Origin: Maricaulis maris
GTDB lineage: Bacteria; Pseudomonadota; Alphaproteobacteria; Caulobacterales; Maricaulaceae
NCBI RefSeq assembly: GCF_036322705.1
Contig: NZ_AP027270.1
Location: 1,365,501 to 1,429,500, forward strand
Direction: 5' to 3'
Length of the DNA stretch: 64,000 nucleotides
Position numbers and translations under genes: made by a program. Shown one piece after another: positions 46,072 through 54,801 of this stretch (its first letter is position 1; the number at the start of each line of letters is the position of its first letter). The notes beneath the pieces are model-generated. The model did not search any database, had not been told where the DNA came from, and saw only the letters and a list, made by a program, of their open reading frames with translations.

Positions 46072-47883
46072 ATGCTTGATGAAGCGCTGACTGAAAACAT
46101 CGGCTCACCTCCACTTCTGGGGGTGAGCCGTTCGCTTTGTGGCAAGCGCTGGCGCCTGCGCGCCGCGGACGAGACCGCAGTCGTCACGATCGCGCGGCAA
46201 CAAGGCATTCCCGACGCACTGGCCCGCGTGATGGCCGGTCGGGACATCAGCGCCGACGCCGCGGCGGGTTTCCTGACACCGCGGCTGCGCGACAGTTTTC
46301 CCGATCCGTCCGACTTTGCCGACATGGACAAGGCCGCCGGTCTGGTCTGGGACGCGATCGAGGCGGATCGCCCGATGGCGGTGTTTGCCGATTATGATGT
46401 CGACGGCGCGACATCCGCGGCTCAGCTGATCCGCTATTTCCGGCATTTCGGCCGCAGCGCCGAGATCTATGTGCCGGACCGGATCGAGGAGGGCTATGGC
46501 CCCTCCGGCGCCGCCTTCGAGACCTTGCAGCAGCGCGGGGCCGAGCTGGTGATCACTGTCGATTGTGGCGCCGCAGCCCATGCAGCGCTGGCCCATGCCG
46601 CCGGGATCGGCCTCGACGTGATCGTGATCGACCATCACCTGATGGACGATGCGATGCCGCCGGCCGCCGCCCTGGTCAATCCGAATCGGCCCGATGATCA
46701 CTCCGGCTGCGGACATCTGGCGGCCGCCGGCGTCACCTTCATCTTTCTCGCCGCCCTCAACCGGGAAGGCCGGCGCCGCGGCACCATCACTGCCGACAAT
46801 GAGCCGAGCCTGCTCGATTGGATCGACCTGGCGGCCCTCGGCACGATTTGCGATGTCGTGCCTCTGACCGGGATCAATCGGGCCATCACCGCCCAGGGTC
46901 TCAAGGCGATGAGTGGCTGGCGACATCTCGGCCTGCGCTGTCTGGCCGAGACGTCGGGTGTCGAAGGCGAGGCCACCACCTATCATGCCGGGTTTCTGAT
47001 CGGCCCGCGCATCAATGCCGGCGGCCGGGTCGGAAAGTCCGATCTGGGCGCGACCTTGCTGACGACGCAGGATGAAGCCCTCGCGCGGCGTATTGCGGGG
47101 GAGCTGGACGCGCTCAATGCCGAACGGCGGGGCATCGAGGCCGACGTTCTCGACGCCGCCACAGCCCAGCTCACAGCGCAAGCCAGTGACCGCGCGATTC
47201 TGGTGGCTGCGGGCGAGGGCTGGCATCCCGGGGTGATCGGCGTTGTTGCCGGCCGTCTCAAGGAGCGATTCGACAAGCCGGTGATCGTGATCGGGATCGA
47301 CCGAACAGCGAGTCCGCCGATCGGCAAGGGCTCCGGACGCTCGGTCCCCGGGGTCAATCTTGGCGGCGCCATCGCCGCCGCGCGTGAGGCCGGCCTCCTG
47401 ATATCGGGCGGCGGGCACGCCATGGCCGGCGGGCTGAGTGTCGATCCCGACCGGATCACCGAACTTGTGGCCTTTCTCGACGCGCGGCTCGCGCCTGAAC
47501 TGGCCGCCGCCGCCGATGACATGGCGCTGAAGGCAGACGGGGTCCTCTCGGCCTCGGGCATCACCCCCGAGCTGGCCCATATGCTCGAGCGGGCCGGGCC
47601 TTTCGGCCAGGGCAATGCCGAGCCGCGTTTTGTCCTGCCGCGCATGCGGGTCAGTTTTGCCAAGCGCGTGGGCACCGACCATGTCCGCTTTACCTTGAGT
47701 GATCTTGACGGCCGACGCGTGGACGGGATCAGTTTTCGCTGTGCAGACACGCCTCTGGGAGAGGCTTTGCTGGCGGCCGGACCCGACCTGTATCACGCGT
47801 TTGGCCGGCTCAAGCTCGACACCTGGCAGGGCCGCGAGCGGGTCCAGCTGCACTTGGAAGATCTGGCGACTGCTGCTGAATGA
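46072..47883 (+). CDS. recJ: Single-stranded-DNA-specific 5'-3' exonuclease RecJ
   Basis: Works in RecFOR recombination and mismatch repair. 603 residues: DHH-domain motifs FADYDVDGATSA, ITVDCGAAAH, VIDHHLMDD and LAAAGVTFIFLAAL; DHHA1 motif SGGGHAMAGGLS; C-terminal OB domain (about 490-600). A 40-residue leader before the core is normal. The window has other repair genes: photolyase, recG and mfd. Confidence 0.96.
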   Translation: MLDEALTENIGSPPLLGVSRSLCGKRWRLRAADETAVVTIARQQGIPDALARVMAGRDISADAAAGFLTPRLRDSFPDPSDFADMDKAAGLVWDAIEADRPMAVFADYDVDGATSAAQLIRYFRHFGRSAEIYVPDRIEEGYGPSGAAFETLQQRGAELVITVDCGAAAHAALAHAAGIGLDVIVIDHHLMDDAMPPAAALVNPNRPDDHSGCGHLAAAGVTFIFLAALNREGRRRGTITADNEPSLLDWIDLAALGTICDVVPLTGINRAITAQGLKAMSGWRHLGLRCLAETSGVEGEATTYHAGFLIGPRINAGGRVGKSDLGATLLTTQDEALARRIAGELDALNAERRGIEADVLDAATAQLTAQASDRAILVAAGEGWHPGVIGVVAGRLKERFDKPVIVIGIDRTASPPIGKGSGRSVPGVNLGGAIAAAREAGLLISGGGHAMAGGLSVDPDRITELVAFLDARLAPELAAAADDMALKADGVLSASGITPELAHMLERAGPFGQGNAEPRFVLPRMRVSFAKRVGTDHVRFTLSDLDGRRVDGISFRCADTPLGEALLAAGPDLYHAFGRLKLDTWQGRERVQLHLEDLATAAE

Positions 47884-47950
47884 GATTTTGCAGAAATCCC
47901 GCTTGCAAGGTCGCTCAGGCTTTTCTATACGACGGCCCTCACATCGCTGC

Positions 47951-48025
47951 GGTCCCTTCGTCTATCGGTTAGGACGCCAGGTTTTCAACCTGGAAAGAGG
48001 GGTTCGATTCCCCTAGGGACTGCCA
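47951..48025 (+). tRNA. tRNA-Glu (anticodon UUC)
   Basis: Acceptor GGTCCCT/AGGGACT, anticodon stem CCAGG/CCTGG around TTTTCAA (anticodon TTC), T arm GGGGTTCGATTCCCC, encoded CCA at 48023-48025. Lies between recJ and the QueD-like gene. Confidence 0.96.
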
Positions 48026-48175
48026 CGATGTTTCTCCCCATACGGATGGCTTCGAACGCCCGGGCGCATCGCGCTGCCGGGCGGGTTGTCGTGATGCTGT
48101 CGGCGGGGCGGGTTTGCGTCGGCGCGGCCTGCAGGCTATAGGCCCACACCGAATTGCGAACCGGAGAACCAGGGC

Positions 48176-48685
48176 ATGGCCCATCTGTCCACCAAATCCT
48201 ACGGCAATGAGCGCGGCCTGTCCTGCTGCTCGCGGCAATGGGCTGCCGACAGCCATTGCGCGCTGCTGCACGGCTATTCCTTCGGTTTCAATTTCGTCTT
48301 CGCCGCCGAACAGCTCGACAAGCGCGGCTGGGTTCTGGATTTCGGCAAGGGCGGCTTCGGTCCGATCAAGGACTGGCTCCACGACATGTTTGACCACACC
48401 TTGCTGGTCGCCGCCGATGATCCCCAGCGACCGGTCCTCGAGGCCTTGGGTGAGCAGGGACTGGCCCGCGTCCGTATTGTCGAGGGGACCAGCTGTGAGC
48501 GGATGGCCGAACTGGCCTTCCACAAGGCCTCCGAAATCGTGGCAGCGGCGACCGGTGGCCGGTGCTGGGTTGAGTCGGTGGAATGCTCCGAACACGCCTC
48601 CAACTCCGCCATTTACCGCTCGTCCGCTGCGGTCGAGCAGCTCGCCGCTGCGGAACGCCTGCAGGCAGAGCTGGCCCGGAGCTGA
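48176..48685 (+). CDS. 6-carboxytetrahydropterin synthase (QueD/PTPS) family protein, atypical
   Basis: 169 residues. The T-fold shows in WVLDFGKGGFGPIKDWLHDMFDHTLLV and a C-terminal VESVECSEHASNSAIY. The zinc-site region reads DSHCALLHGYSF: the usual LHGH has Tyr in place of the second His, and the first metal His sits beside the Cys rather than about ten residues before it. A family of such proteins is common in alphaproteobacteria; it may make the queuosine precursor or do something else. No other queuosine gene is nearby. Confidence 0.8.
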   Translation: MAHLSTKSYGNERGLSCCSRQWAADSHCALLHGYSFGFNFVFAAEQLDKRGWVLDFGKGGFGPIKDWLHDMFDHTLLVAADDPQRPVLEALGEQGLARVRIVEGTSCERMAELAFHKASEIVAAATGGRCWVESVECSEHASNSAIYRSSAAVEQLAAAERLQAELARS

Positions 48686-49008
48686 GCTGGAGCTGACCTG
48701 TCGGCCGCTGATGGCCGGATCGAGCGCCGCACTCAGCGTCATTTTCGGACATTTCAGGGTCTCAATGACAGCTGAAAATTCCCCTCACGCGAGAAATCTC
48801 AGTATTACCGAAATTTCATCTGGACCGCATCAGGTTGCGTGGCGCTCAGCTTCGAAACACTAAATGTTGTGGTTGTTGTCCTGAGAACTTATCGCAAGAA
48901 CAACATCTTGATAAAATATGCGGCGAGCAGTTTCCCGATTCACCTTCTCTTAACTTCCCGCTTTGTGTAACAATCATTCGCCTGAGGGTTGTTTAAGCGA
49001 GTGACAGA
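48686..49008. other. Intergenic region upstream of the cold-shock gene
   Basis: 323 bp. A short hairpin (CGGCC-GCTGAT-GGCCG) lies about 20 bp into the spacer, without a T-run. From about 48850 on it is AT-rich and should contain the promoter and a long 5' leader of the double cold-shock gene, as is common for that family. I could not fix a transcription start. Confidence 0.5.
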
Positions 49009-49533
49009 ATGGTTTTGGCTCACGAAGTCTTTGAAGACACAGAGATGCTTGAGCTCGAAGGCCGGGTGAAATGGTATGATCCGGCTCGGGGCTACGGGTT
49101 TATTGATGCAATCGACGGGCAGGGAGACATCCTCCTGCATGCCAGTTGTCTCAGACGGTTCGGACAGGGGCCGGCGCTTCCCAACGCCAAGGTGATCTGC
49201 AAGGCCGTCCAGGGTGACAAGGGCCGTCAGGCCGTCGAGCTGGTTGAAATGAGCGGCGGTGATACCGAAGCCGAAGCCCGCCCACGCCGTTTTCATCCCT
49301 ATGCCGTCTCCAGCGCACCGTTCAATCCGGCGGTGGTGAAGTGGTTCGACGCCTTGCGTGGCTATGGTTTCGTCACCTGTGATGCTGTCGAGGGCGATGT
49401 GTTCCTGCACGCCGCGACCCTGCGCCGCGCCGGCTTCGAGGACATTCAGCCAGGTGACCGGCTCGACGTGCGCTGTGTCGAAGGTCCCAAGGGAGCGCTG
49501 GCTGCCGAGATCAAGGTCGCCGGCTCAAGCTGA
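49009..49533 (+). CDS. Double cold-shock-domain protein
   Basis: 174 residues with two cold-shock (OB-fold) domains. Domain 1 (about 16-82): GRVKWYDPARGYGFIDA and DILLHASCL. Domain 2 (about 105-172): AVVKWFDALRGYGFVTC and DVFLHAATL. RNP1 (RGYGF) is present in both; the linker is acidic then basic. Caulobacter-type bacteria have such duplicated CSD proteins. Binds single-stranded nucleic acid as RNA chaperone. Start may be the GTG/ATG region at 49009; no strong SD. Confidence 0.9.
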   Translation: MVLAHEVFEDTEMLELEGRVKWYDPARGYGFIDAIDGQGDILLHASCLRRFGQGPALPNAKVICKAVQGDKGRQAVELVEMSGGDTEAEARPRRFHPYAVSSAPFNPAVVKWFDALRGYGFVTCDAVEGDVFLHAATLRRAGFEDIQPGDRLDVRCVEGPKGALAAEIKVAGSS

Positions 49534-49556
49534 CCTCGGGTCTTCTTGTCGATGAC

Positions 49557-49630
49557 CCGGGCCGACGATCCGGGCCGACGATCCGGGCCGACGATCCGGG
49601 CCGACGATCCGGGCCGACGATCCGGCCGAT
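49557..49630. repeat. 13-bp tandem repeat, five perfect copies plus a partial
   Basis: CCGGGCCGACGAT is repeated five times without change from 49557 to 49621, then a shortened copy (CCGGCCGAT) to 49630. It lies between the double cold-shock gene and a DUF192 gene. The unit length is not a multiple of three, so it is not coding repeat. No spacers, so not CRISPR. Confidence 0.95.
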
Positions 49631-49697
49631 TGTCCGGGGTCAGGGCAGCTTGCGTTTGCCCGTTGCACCATCCCGGACGCGCGGCTAGCTTCGCGGC

Positions 49698-50267
49698 ATG
49701 CGAACCCTGATCCTTTCCAGCCTTCTGGCTCTTGGCCTTGCTGCCGCTGTTTCGGCGCAGCAAGCCGCATCCCCAATCGTCTCGGACCCGACCGCGCAGG
49801 ACGCCGCGATCAGTTTCGGTGGCCCCGAGCCTGTGCGCTTCGTCACCGCCACGGGCGATGAGCATGTGATCATGGCGGAAATCGCCGCCACGCCGGAGCA
49901 GCAGCAGCGCGGCCTGATGTGGCGTGATAGTATCGAGCCGGGCACCGGCATGCTGTTCCAGTACGTCCCGGCCGAGCCGGCCTCCATGTGGATGCGCAAT
50001 ACGCTGGTCGATCTTGATATCCTCTATGTCAACGAGGCCGGCCGCATCGTGAAGATCATCGCTTACGCCCAGGCCGAATCGCGGCGCAGCCTGTCGTCCG
50101 AAGCGACGGTCTCGGGCGTGATCGAGCTGGGCGCTGGCCAGGCCATCGCCATGGGGCTGCGGCCTGGCGACCGCGTCTATCACCCCTTCTTCCCCGAGGA
50201 AGCAGCCGCCGAACTGACCGAGCCGGACATGGACGCTGCACAGGAAGCGCCGGAGGAGGCGCAGTAG
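49698..50267 (+). CDS. DUF192 family exported protein
   Basis: 189 residues. Signal peptide (1-20, cleavage near VSAQ). DUF192 domain (about 45-165) has AEIAATPEQQQRGLMWRDSIEPGTGMLF, MWMRNTLVDLDILYV and SGVIELGAGQAIAMGLRPGDRV. The tail is acidic. Function of the family is unknown; its place next to a cold-shock gene is common in alphaproteobacteria. Confidence 0.9.
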   Translation: MRTLILSSLLALGLAAAVSAQQAASPIVSDPTAQDAAISFGGPEPVRFVTATGDEHVIMAEIAATPEQQQRGLMWRDSIEPGTGMLFQYVPAEPASMWMRNTLVDLDILYVNEAGRIVKIIAYAQAESRRSLSSEATVSGVIELGAGQAIAMGLRPGDRVYHPFFPEEAAAELTEPDMDAAQEAPEEAQ

Positions 50268-50308
50268 GCTTGCCTTAAGCGGGAAGCGCTTACATAAGGG
50301 CAGTCAGT

Positions 50309-50385
50309 CGGGGCGTGGCGCAGTCTGGTAGCGCATTCGCTTTGGGAGCGAAGGGTCGCAAGTTCGAATCTTGCCGCCCCGACCA
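50309..50385 (+). tRNA. tRNA-Pro (anticodon UGG)
   Basis: Acceptor CGGGGCG/CGCCCCG, anticodon stem TTCGC/GCGAA with loop TTTGGGA (anticodon TGG), T arm GCAAGTTCGAATCTTGC, CCA encoded at 50383-50385. Second tRNA-Pro in the window. Confidence 0.96.
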
Positions 50386-50462
50386 GTTTTCCGGATGCTC
50401 AAACGGAAACAATTTGAGCCGAGCCCTGCCGGGCTTGTCGAGGATTTGATTGGGAGAGGCGA

Positions 50463-50768
50463 ATGTTCGCGAAGATCTACCGTCCCGCGCGCACTGCAAT
50501 GCAATCCGGTCGTGGCAAGAGCAAGAGATGGGTGCTCGAATTCTCGCCGGAGATGGCCAAGCGTCCCGAGCCGCTGATGGGCTGGACGTCCTCGTCCGAC
50601 ATGCGCGGCCAGATCAAGCTGAACTTTGAAAGCCAGGACGAAGCGATCGCCTATGCCAAGCGCCAGGGCATCCCGTTCCAGCTCGTCGAGCCGCAAGAGC
50701 CCAAGCGCTACGCCAAGTCCTATGCCGACAATTTCTCGGCTGACCGCAAGCAGCCCTGGTCGCACTAG
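50463..50768 (+). CDS. NDUFS4-like complex I accessory subunit
   Basis: 101 residues; the ETC complex I subunit family (mitochondrial NDUFS4 relative) found in alphaproteobacteria. [38 protein letters not shown] and [20 protein letters not shown] are family features. It is away from the nuo operon. Start at 50463 preceded by GGAGAGGC; flanked by tRNA genes. Confidence 0.92.
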   Translation: MFAKIYRPARTAMQSGRGKSKRWVLEFSPEMAKRPEPLMGWTSSSDMRGQIKLNFESQDEAIAYAKRQGIPFQLVEPQEPKRYAKSYADNFSADRKQPWSH

Positions 50769-50788
50769 CGCCACCGCGCCCGATTTCC

Positions 50789-50865
50789 GCTTCCGTAGCT
50801 CAACCGGATAGAGCGCCCGCCTTCTAAGCGGATGGTTGCAGGTTCGAGTCCTGCCGGAAGCGCCA
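50789..50865 (+). tRNA. tRNA-Arg (anticodon UCU)
   Basis: Acceptor GCTTCCG/CGGAAGC, anticodon loop CTTCTAA (anticodon TCT) in a CCGC/GCGG stem, T arm GCAGGTTCGAGTCCTGC, CCA at 50863-50865. It decodes AGA, rare in this GC-rich genome. Confidence 0.96.
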
Positions 50866-51028
50866 GTTTCTTTGTCAGCCGGTTTTTTCTCTCATGGCAG
50901 TTCGCTGCGCGAACCCCGCCGATGGGGCGGGCTGACCGCCTGACGCGCGGCGGTGAGTGCGGACCCTGCGGGGGCCGGATTTGGCGGACCTGACGGCAGG
51001 TCACCGTGCGCCTGTCGCTGGCGTTTGC

Positions 51029-52186
51029 TCAGCGTGCGGCGGCGACCGCTGCAAACCCGCGCTCCAGGTCCGCGATCAGGTCTTCCGGGGCTTCCATGCC
51101 GATCGAGAGACGGATCAGGGCGCCGTCATGCTTGTGCGCGGTCTTGGTGCGCTTGAGCTGCGGGTCGCAATGGATGGCGAGGCTTTCGAAGCCGCCCCAG
51201 GAAAAGCCCATGCCGATCAGCTCCAGTGCATCGAGGAAGCGTTCCGACGTCGCAATGTCCCAGCCGGGCACTTCAAACGCGAACAGGCCGCAGGCGCCGG
51301 TGAAGTCGCGGGCGTAGATGGCATGATCGGGGTGGTCTGTCCGAGCCGGATGGCGGATGGCTCCGACCTCGTGACGCGCGGCAAGCCAGTCGGCGATGAC
51401 CAGGCTGCTGTCCGCGCTGCGCTGCATCCGCAGGCTCATCGAGCGCAAGCCGCGCAGGGCCAGATAGGCATCGTCCGGACCGGTATGAAAGCCGAAGGCA
51501 CGCTCGGTGGTCTGCAGGCGCTGGAACAGGGCCTCGTCGCGCGCCACAACAGCCCCCATCAGCAGGTCTGAATGCCCGCCGACATATTTGGTCAGGGCCT
51601 GGGCGGCATAATCGACACCGAGCTGCAGCGGCTTGAAGGTCAGGCCGGCGCTCCAGGTGTCGTCGATAATGGTGATCACGCCTTTTTCGCGGGCGACCCG
51701 GGCAATCGCCGGAACGTCCTGCATCTCCATGGTCAGCGAGCCCGGGCTCTCAAGCAGGATGGCCTGGGTGTCGTCGGTGATGAGATCGGCAATCTCGGCG
51801 CCCATGCGCGGGGCAAAGAAGCGGGTCTTCACGCCATAGCGGGACAAGGTGTTGAGCAGGAAGTTGCGCACCGGTCCGTAGATGCAATCGGCCGCCAGCA
51901 CTTCGCCGCCGGCTTCGGTCGCGGCGAGGATGGACAAGGTGTTGGCCATCAGGCCGGACGAGGTGAGGGCGCAACCGGCGCCGCCCTGCAGCTCGCTCAG
52001 CGCCGAGCGCAGCGCATCATGGGTCTCCAGTCCGACCCGGCCGTAATGCTTGCGACCGGGCGGAAAATCATAGAGCGCAGCGGCGGACGGGGCGAGCATG
52101 GTCGAGCCCCGGGCGACGGACGGATTGACCTGGCCGCGCTCATCATGGGGGCGACCGAGGCGGGTGAGTTTGGTTTCGTCCTTCAT
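51029..52186 (-). CDS. Cystathionine beta-lyase (MetC-like)
   Basis: PLP enzyme of the trans-sulfuration family, 385 residues from ATG 52186. Lys200 in LTKYVGGHSDLLMG is the cofactor lysine; LTSSGLMANTLSIL and DDTWSAG are present, the Trp in DDTWSAG being the beta-lyase type. Together with cysK and sseA (overlaps 4 bp and 1 bp) it forms a sulfur amino acid operon: cysteine synthesis, mercaptopyruvate sulfur transfer, homocysteine formation or cystathionine lysis. Confidence 0.9.
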   Translation of the reverse strand: MKDETKLTRLGRPHDERGQVNPSVARGSTMLAPSAAALYDFPPGRKHYGRVGLETHDALRSALSELQGGAGCALTSSGLMANTLSILAATEAGGEVLAADCIYGPVRNFLLNTLSRYGVKTRFFAPRMGAEIADLITDDTQAILLESPGSLTMEMQDVPAIARVAREKGVITIIDDTWSAGLTFKPLQLGVDYAAQALTKYVGGHSDLLMGAVVARDEALFQRLQTTERAFGFHTGPDDAYLALRGLRSMSLRMQRSADSSLVIADWLAARHEVGAIRHPARTDHPDHAIYARDFTGACGLFAFEVPGWDIATSERFLDALELIGMGFSWGGFESLAIHCDPQLKRTKTAHKHDGALIRLSIGMEAPEDLIADLERGFAAVAAAR

Positions 52187-53013
52187 GGCGTCGCGCGTCC
52201 TGTCTCTATCTCGGTGTCGGGACGGCTGCCCCATTCGCTCCAGGAGCCATCATAGACGGCCGATGGCTGACCCAGACAATCCAGCGCCAGCGACAGAATG
52301 CAAGCGGTGACACCAGAGCCGCAGGTGGTGATCACGGGCTTGCCCCGCTCCACCCCGGCGGCGTCAAAGCGGGCGGCATCGATCATCAGGCGTCCGCGTT
52401 CATCCAGCAGGCTCGTGAAAGGGAGGTTGCGAGCGCCGGGCATGTGGCCACTGCGCATGCCCTCGCGGGGTTCCGGGACCCGGGCGGCAAAACGGGCCTT
52501 GCCGCGGGCATCAAGGATCTGGCTGTCGCCAGAACGGATGGCGGCTTCGACAGCGCGGCGATCGGCGACGAGTCCGGGCTGGTAGTGAGCGGTAAAATTT
52601 CCCAGTTCCCAATGCGTTGCGGGCGCCTTTGAAACCTTCCCGCCAGCCTCGATCCAGGCGGGCAGGCCGCCATCGAGCACGGCGATGGACCGATGGCCCA
52701 TGGCCCGGAACATCCACCAGACCCGGGCGGCGCTGAACAGCCCGTAGCGGTCATAGACGATCAGGCGGGTATCGGTATTGAGGCCGCGTTCACGGGCATG
52801 GCGGGTGAAGTCGTCGGCATCGGGGAGCATGTGCGGCAGCGGATTGGCAGGGTCCTTGACCGTGTCGATGTCGAACAGGCGGCTGCCCGGTATGAAGCCC
52901 GCAGCGCCGTGCTGCGGACCGCCGGGAAAGGTCCAGCTGCCATCGAGGAAGACGATGTCGGGTTCGCCATGAGCGGCCATCGCCTCGGCTGCGGAGATCA
53001 GCGAAGCCGGCAT
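52183..53013 (-). CDS. sseA: 3-mercaptopyruvate sulfurtransferase (rhodanese family)
   Basis: 276 residues with two rhodanese domains (about 1-135 and 150-270). The active loop CGSGVTA with Cys231 is the mercaptopyruvate type, not thiosulfate. ITTCGS and YDGSWSEWG are typical. It overlaps cysK by 1 bp (TGATG) and the metC-like gene by 4 bp (ATGA). Confidence 0.94.
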   Translation of the reverse strand: MPASLISAAEAMAAHGEPDIVFLDGSWTFPGGPQHGAAGFIPGSRLFDIDTVKDPANPLPHMLPDADDFTRHARERGLNTDTRLIVYDRYGLFSAARVWWMFRAMGHRSIAVLDGGLPAWIEAGGKVSKAPATHWELGNFTAHYQPGLVADRRAVEAAIRSGDSQILDARGKARFAARVPEPREGMRSGHMPGARNLPFTSLLDERGRLMIDAARFDAAGVERGKPVITTCGSGVTACILSLALDCLGQPSAVYDGSWSEWGSRPDTEIETGRATP

Positions 53014-54014
53014 CAGTCGAGCCAGGCCGGGACGGGCAGGCCCTTTTCGCGCAGGAAGTCCGGATTGTAGAGTTTGGACTGGTAGCGCGCGCCGTGGTCG
53101 CAGAGGATCGTGACGATGGTGTGGCCCGGTCCGAGATCACGGGCCAGGTGCATGGCCCCGGCGATATTGACGCCGGACGAGCCGCCCAGGCACAGCCCGT
53201 CATGCTGCGTCAGGTCAAAGATGATCGGCAGGGCTTCCTGGTCGCTGATGCGATAGGCGTGGTCGACCTTGATGCCCTCGAGATTGGCCGTGATCCGGCT
53301 CTGCCCGATCCCTTCCGTGATCGAGGTGCCTTCCGCTTTCAGTTCGCCGTCGTGATAGAAGCCATAGAGCGCGGCTCCGCCCGGATCGGCGAGACCGATC
53401 TGGATGCTTTCGCGCCGGGCTTTCAGCCCGTTGGAGACGCCGCCCAGCGTCCCGCCGGATCCAACCGCGCAGATGAAACCGTCAACCGTGCCTTCGGTCT
53501 GGTCCCAGATTTCCTGGGCGGTGGTCGCCGCGTGGAAATCGCGATTGGCGACATTGTCGAACTGGTTGGCCCAGATCGCGCCGTTCGGCTCGGTCTTGTC
53601 GAGCTCGGCGGCGAGGGTGCCGGAATAGCGGGCATAGTGGGCCGGATTCGCATAGGGCACGGCGTCGACCTCGATCAGTTCGGCACCGAGCAGCCGGATC
53701 GCGTCCTTTTTCTCCTTCGACTGGGTGCGCGGGAAGACGATCACGACCCGATAGCCCAGCGCAGCGCCGACAAGCGCCAGGCCGATACCGGTATTGCCCG
53801 CCGTGCCTTCCACGATCGTGCCGCCGGGCCGTAGGGCTCCGCTGGCTTCGGCGGCCCGGATGATTCCGAGGGCCGCGCGGTCCTTGATGGACCCGCCCGG
53901 ATTGAGAAACTCGGCCTTGCCGAGGATTTCGCAGCCGGTCACGTCGGACGCCTTGTTCAGGCGCAGGAGCGGGGTGTGGCCAATCAGGTCGATAACGCTG
54001 CGGGCAGGGTGCAC
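53013..54014 (-). CDS. cysK: Cysteine synthase A
   Basis: O-acetylserine sulfhydrylase. GTG 54014, with GGAG upstream, gives 333 residues. PLP Lys44 in NPGGSIKDRAAL, TAGNTGIGLA, and a Gly-rich GSGGTLGG phosphate-binding loop are seen. The N-terminal extension in the longer frame has no support. The C-terminal extension (CDHGARYQSKLYNPDFLREKG) is that of the long alphaproteobacterial form. First gene of the cysK-sseA-metC-like operon. Confidence 0.94.
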   Translation of the reverse strand: MHPARSVIDLIGHTPLLRLNKASDVTGCEILGKAEFLNPGGSIKDRAALGIIRAAEASGALRPGGTIVEGTAGNTGIGLALVGAALGYRVVIVFPRTQSKEKKDAIRLLGAELIEVDAVPYANPAHYARYSGTLAAELDKTEPNGAIWANQFDNVANRDFHAATTAQEIWDQTEGTVDGFICAVGSGGTLGGVSNGLKARRESIQIGLADPGGAALYGFYHDGELKAEGTSITEGIGQSRITANLEGIKVDHAYRISDQEALPIIFDLTQHDGLCLGGSSGVNIAGAMHLARDLGPGHTIVTILCDHGARYQSKLYNPDFLREKGLPVPAWLD

Positions 54015-54141
54015 GGGCAAATCTCCGGGTCTTGGCTGGAATCCCGGCCGAATGCCGCGATCCCGAGTTTCGGGTGTCGCGGATGAGAGGGAAAATGGCA
54101 AGGGCTGCAATCCGGTTGCGAAAGCGCTACGTATCTTCACC

Positions 54142-54801
54142 ATGACCCAAATCACATCGCTGCTTCGCCCCGCCTATCTGGCCCCCGCTTTTTCGGCCAT
54201 CGTCACGCTGGTCCTCGGCACTGCTGCCGCTGCGGCGGAAGCGCCTCGGGATGTGGTCTTCGATGTTTACCGTAACGGCTCGGCCTTCGGTGAGCACGCG
54301 GTCCGCTTCACGGAACGTCAGGATGGCCAGCTCGAGGTCGACATCGATATCGAGCTACGTGTCGGCTTCGGACCGGTCACCGTGTTCCGCTATGAGCACG
54401 ACGCCGAGGAGGTCTGGAATGAGGGCGAGCTGGTCAGCATGACCGCCGAGACTCTGAATGAAGGTCGTCGTCAGCGTTTCAGCCTGGTGCGCGACGCCGA
54501 GGGACGTTTCGTCAAGGATGGCGAGACGATCGACCCGCTCGTACCGTCCAGTCACTGGTCCGGCTACATGGCCGGCCTGCCAGCGGTTCTGAACACCGAG
54601 ACGGGCGAGCCGATGCCGGTCGAGATCGAGGATCTGGGCATGAGCGAAGTCGAGACCGAGGCGGGCCCGGTGATGGCCCGGCATTTGCGGATGACGGGTA
54701 CGCTCTCCGTCGACCTCTGGTATGACGAGACCGGCCGCTGGGTCGGCTGCGCCTTCACCATCGACAACCAGAATATCCAATATCGGCTGCGCAACGCCTA
54801 G
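54142..54801 (+). CDS. Exported DUF6134-like protein
   Basis: 219 residues. Signal peptide to about residue 32 (ends AAAAAEA). The mature domain has DVVFDVYRNGSAFGEHAVRF, RYEHDAEEVW, LNEGRRQRFSLV and the terminal LWYDETGRWVGCAFTIDNQNIQYRL, resembling from memory the DUF6134 family. No function is known. It converges with the photolyase gene with a 4 bp overlap and is divergent from cysK. Confidence 0.75.
   Translation: MTQITSLLRPAYLAPAFSAIVTLVLGTAAAAAEAPRDVVFDVYRNGSAFGEHAVRFTERQDGQLEVDIDIELRVGFGPVTVFRYEHDAEEVWNEGELVSMTAETLNEGRRQRFSLVRDAEGRFVKDGETIDPLVPSSHWSGYMAGLPAVLNTETGEPMPVEIEDLGMSEVETEAGPVMARHLRMTGTLSVDLWYDETGRWVGCAFTIDNQNIQYRLRNA

Noticed and set aside
46105-47853. A 582-codon minus-strand frame opposite recJ
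   Set aside because: Antisense shadow of recJ, which has all its motifs.
49557-49630. Possible CRISPR array
   Set aside because: Unit repeats are directly adjacent with no spacers and no cas genes are present.
49446-50183. A 245-codon minus-strand frame through the 13-bp repeat
   Set aside because: Its repeated GPDRRPGSSARIV segment is only the tandem repeat read in frame; it is antisense to the DUF192 gene.
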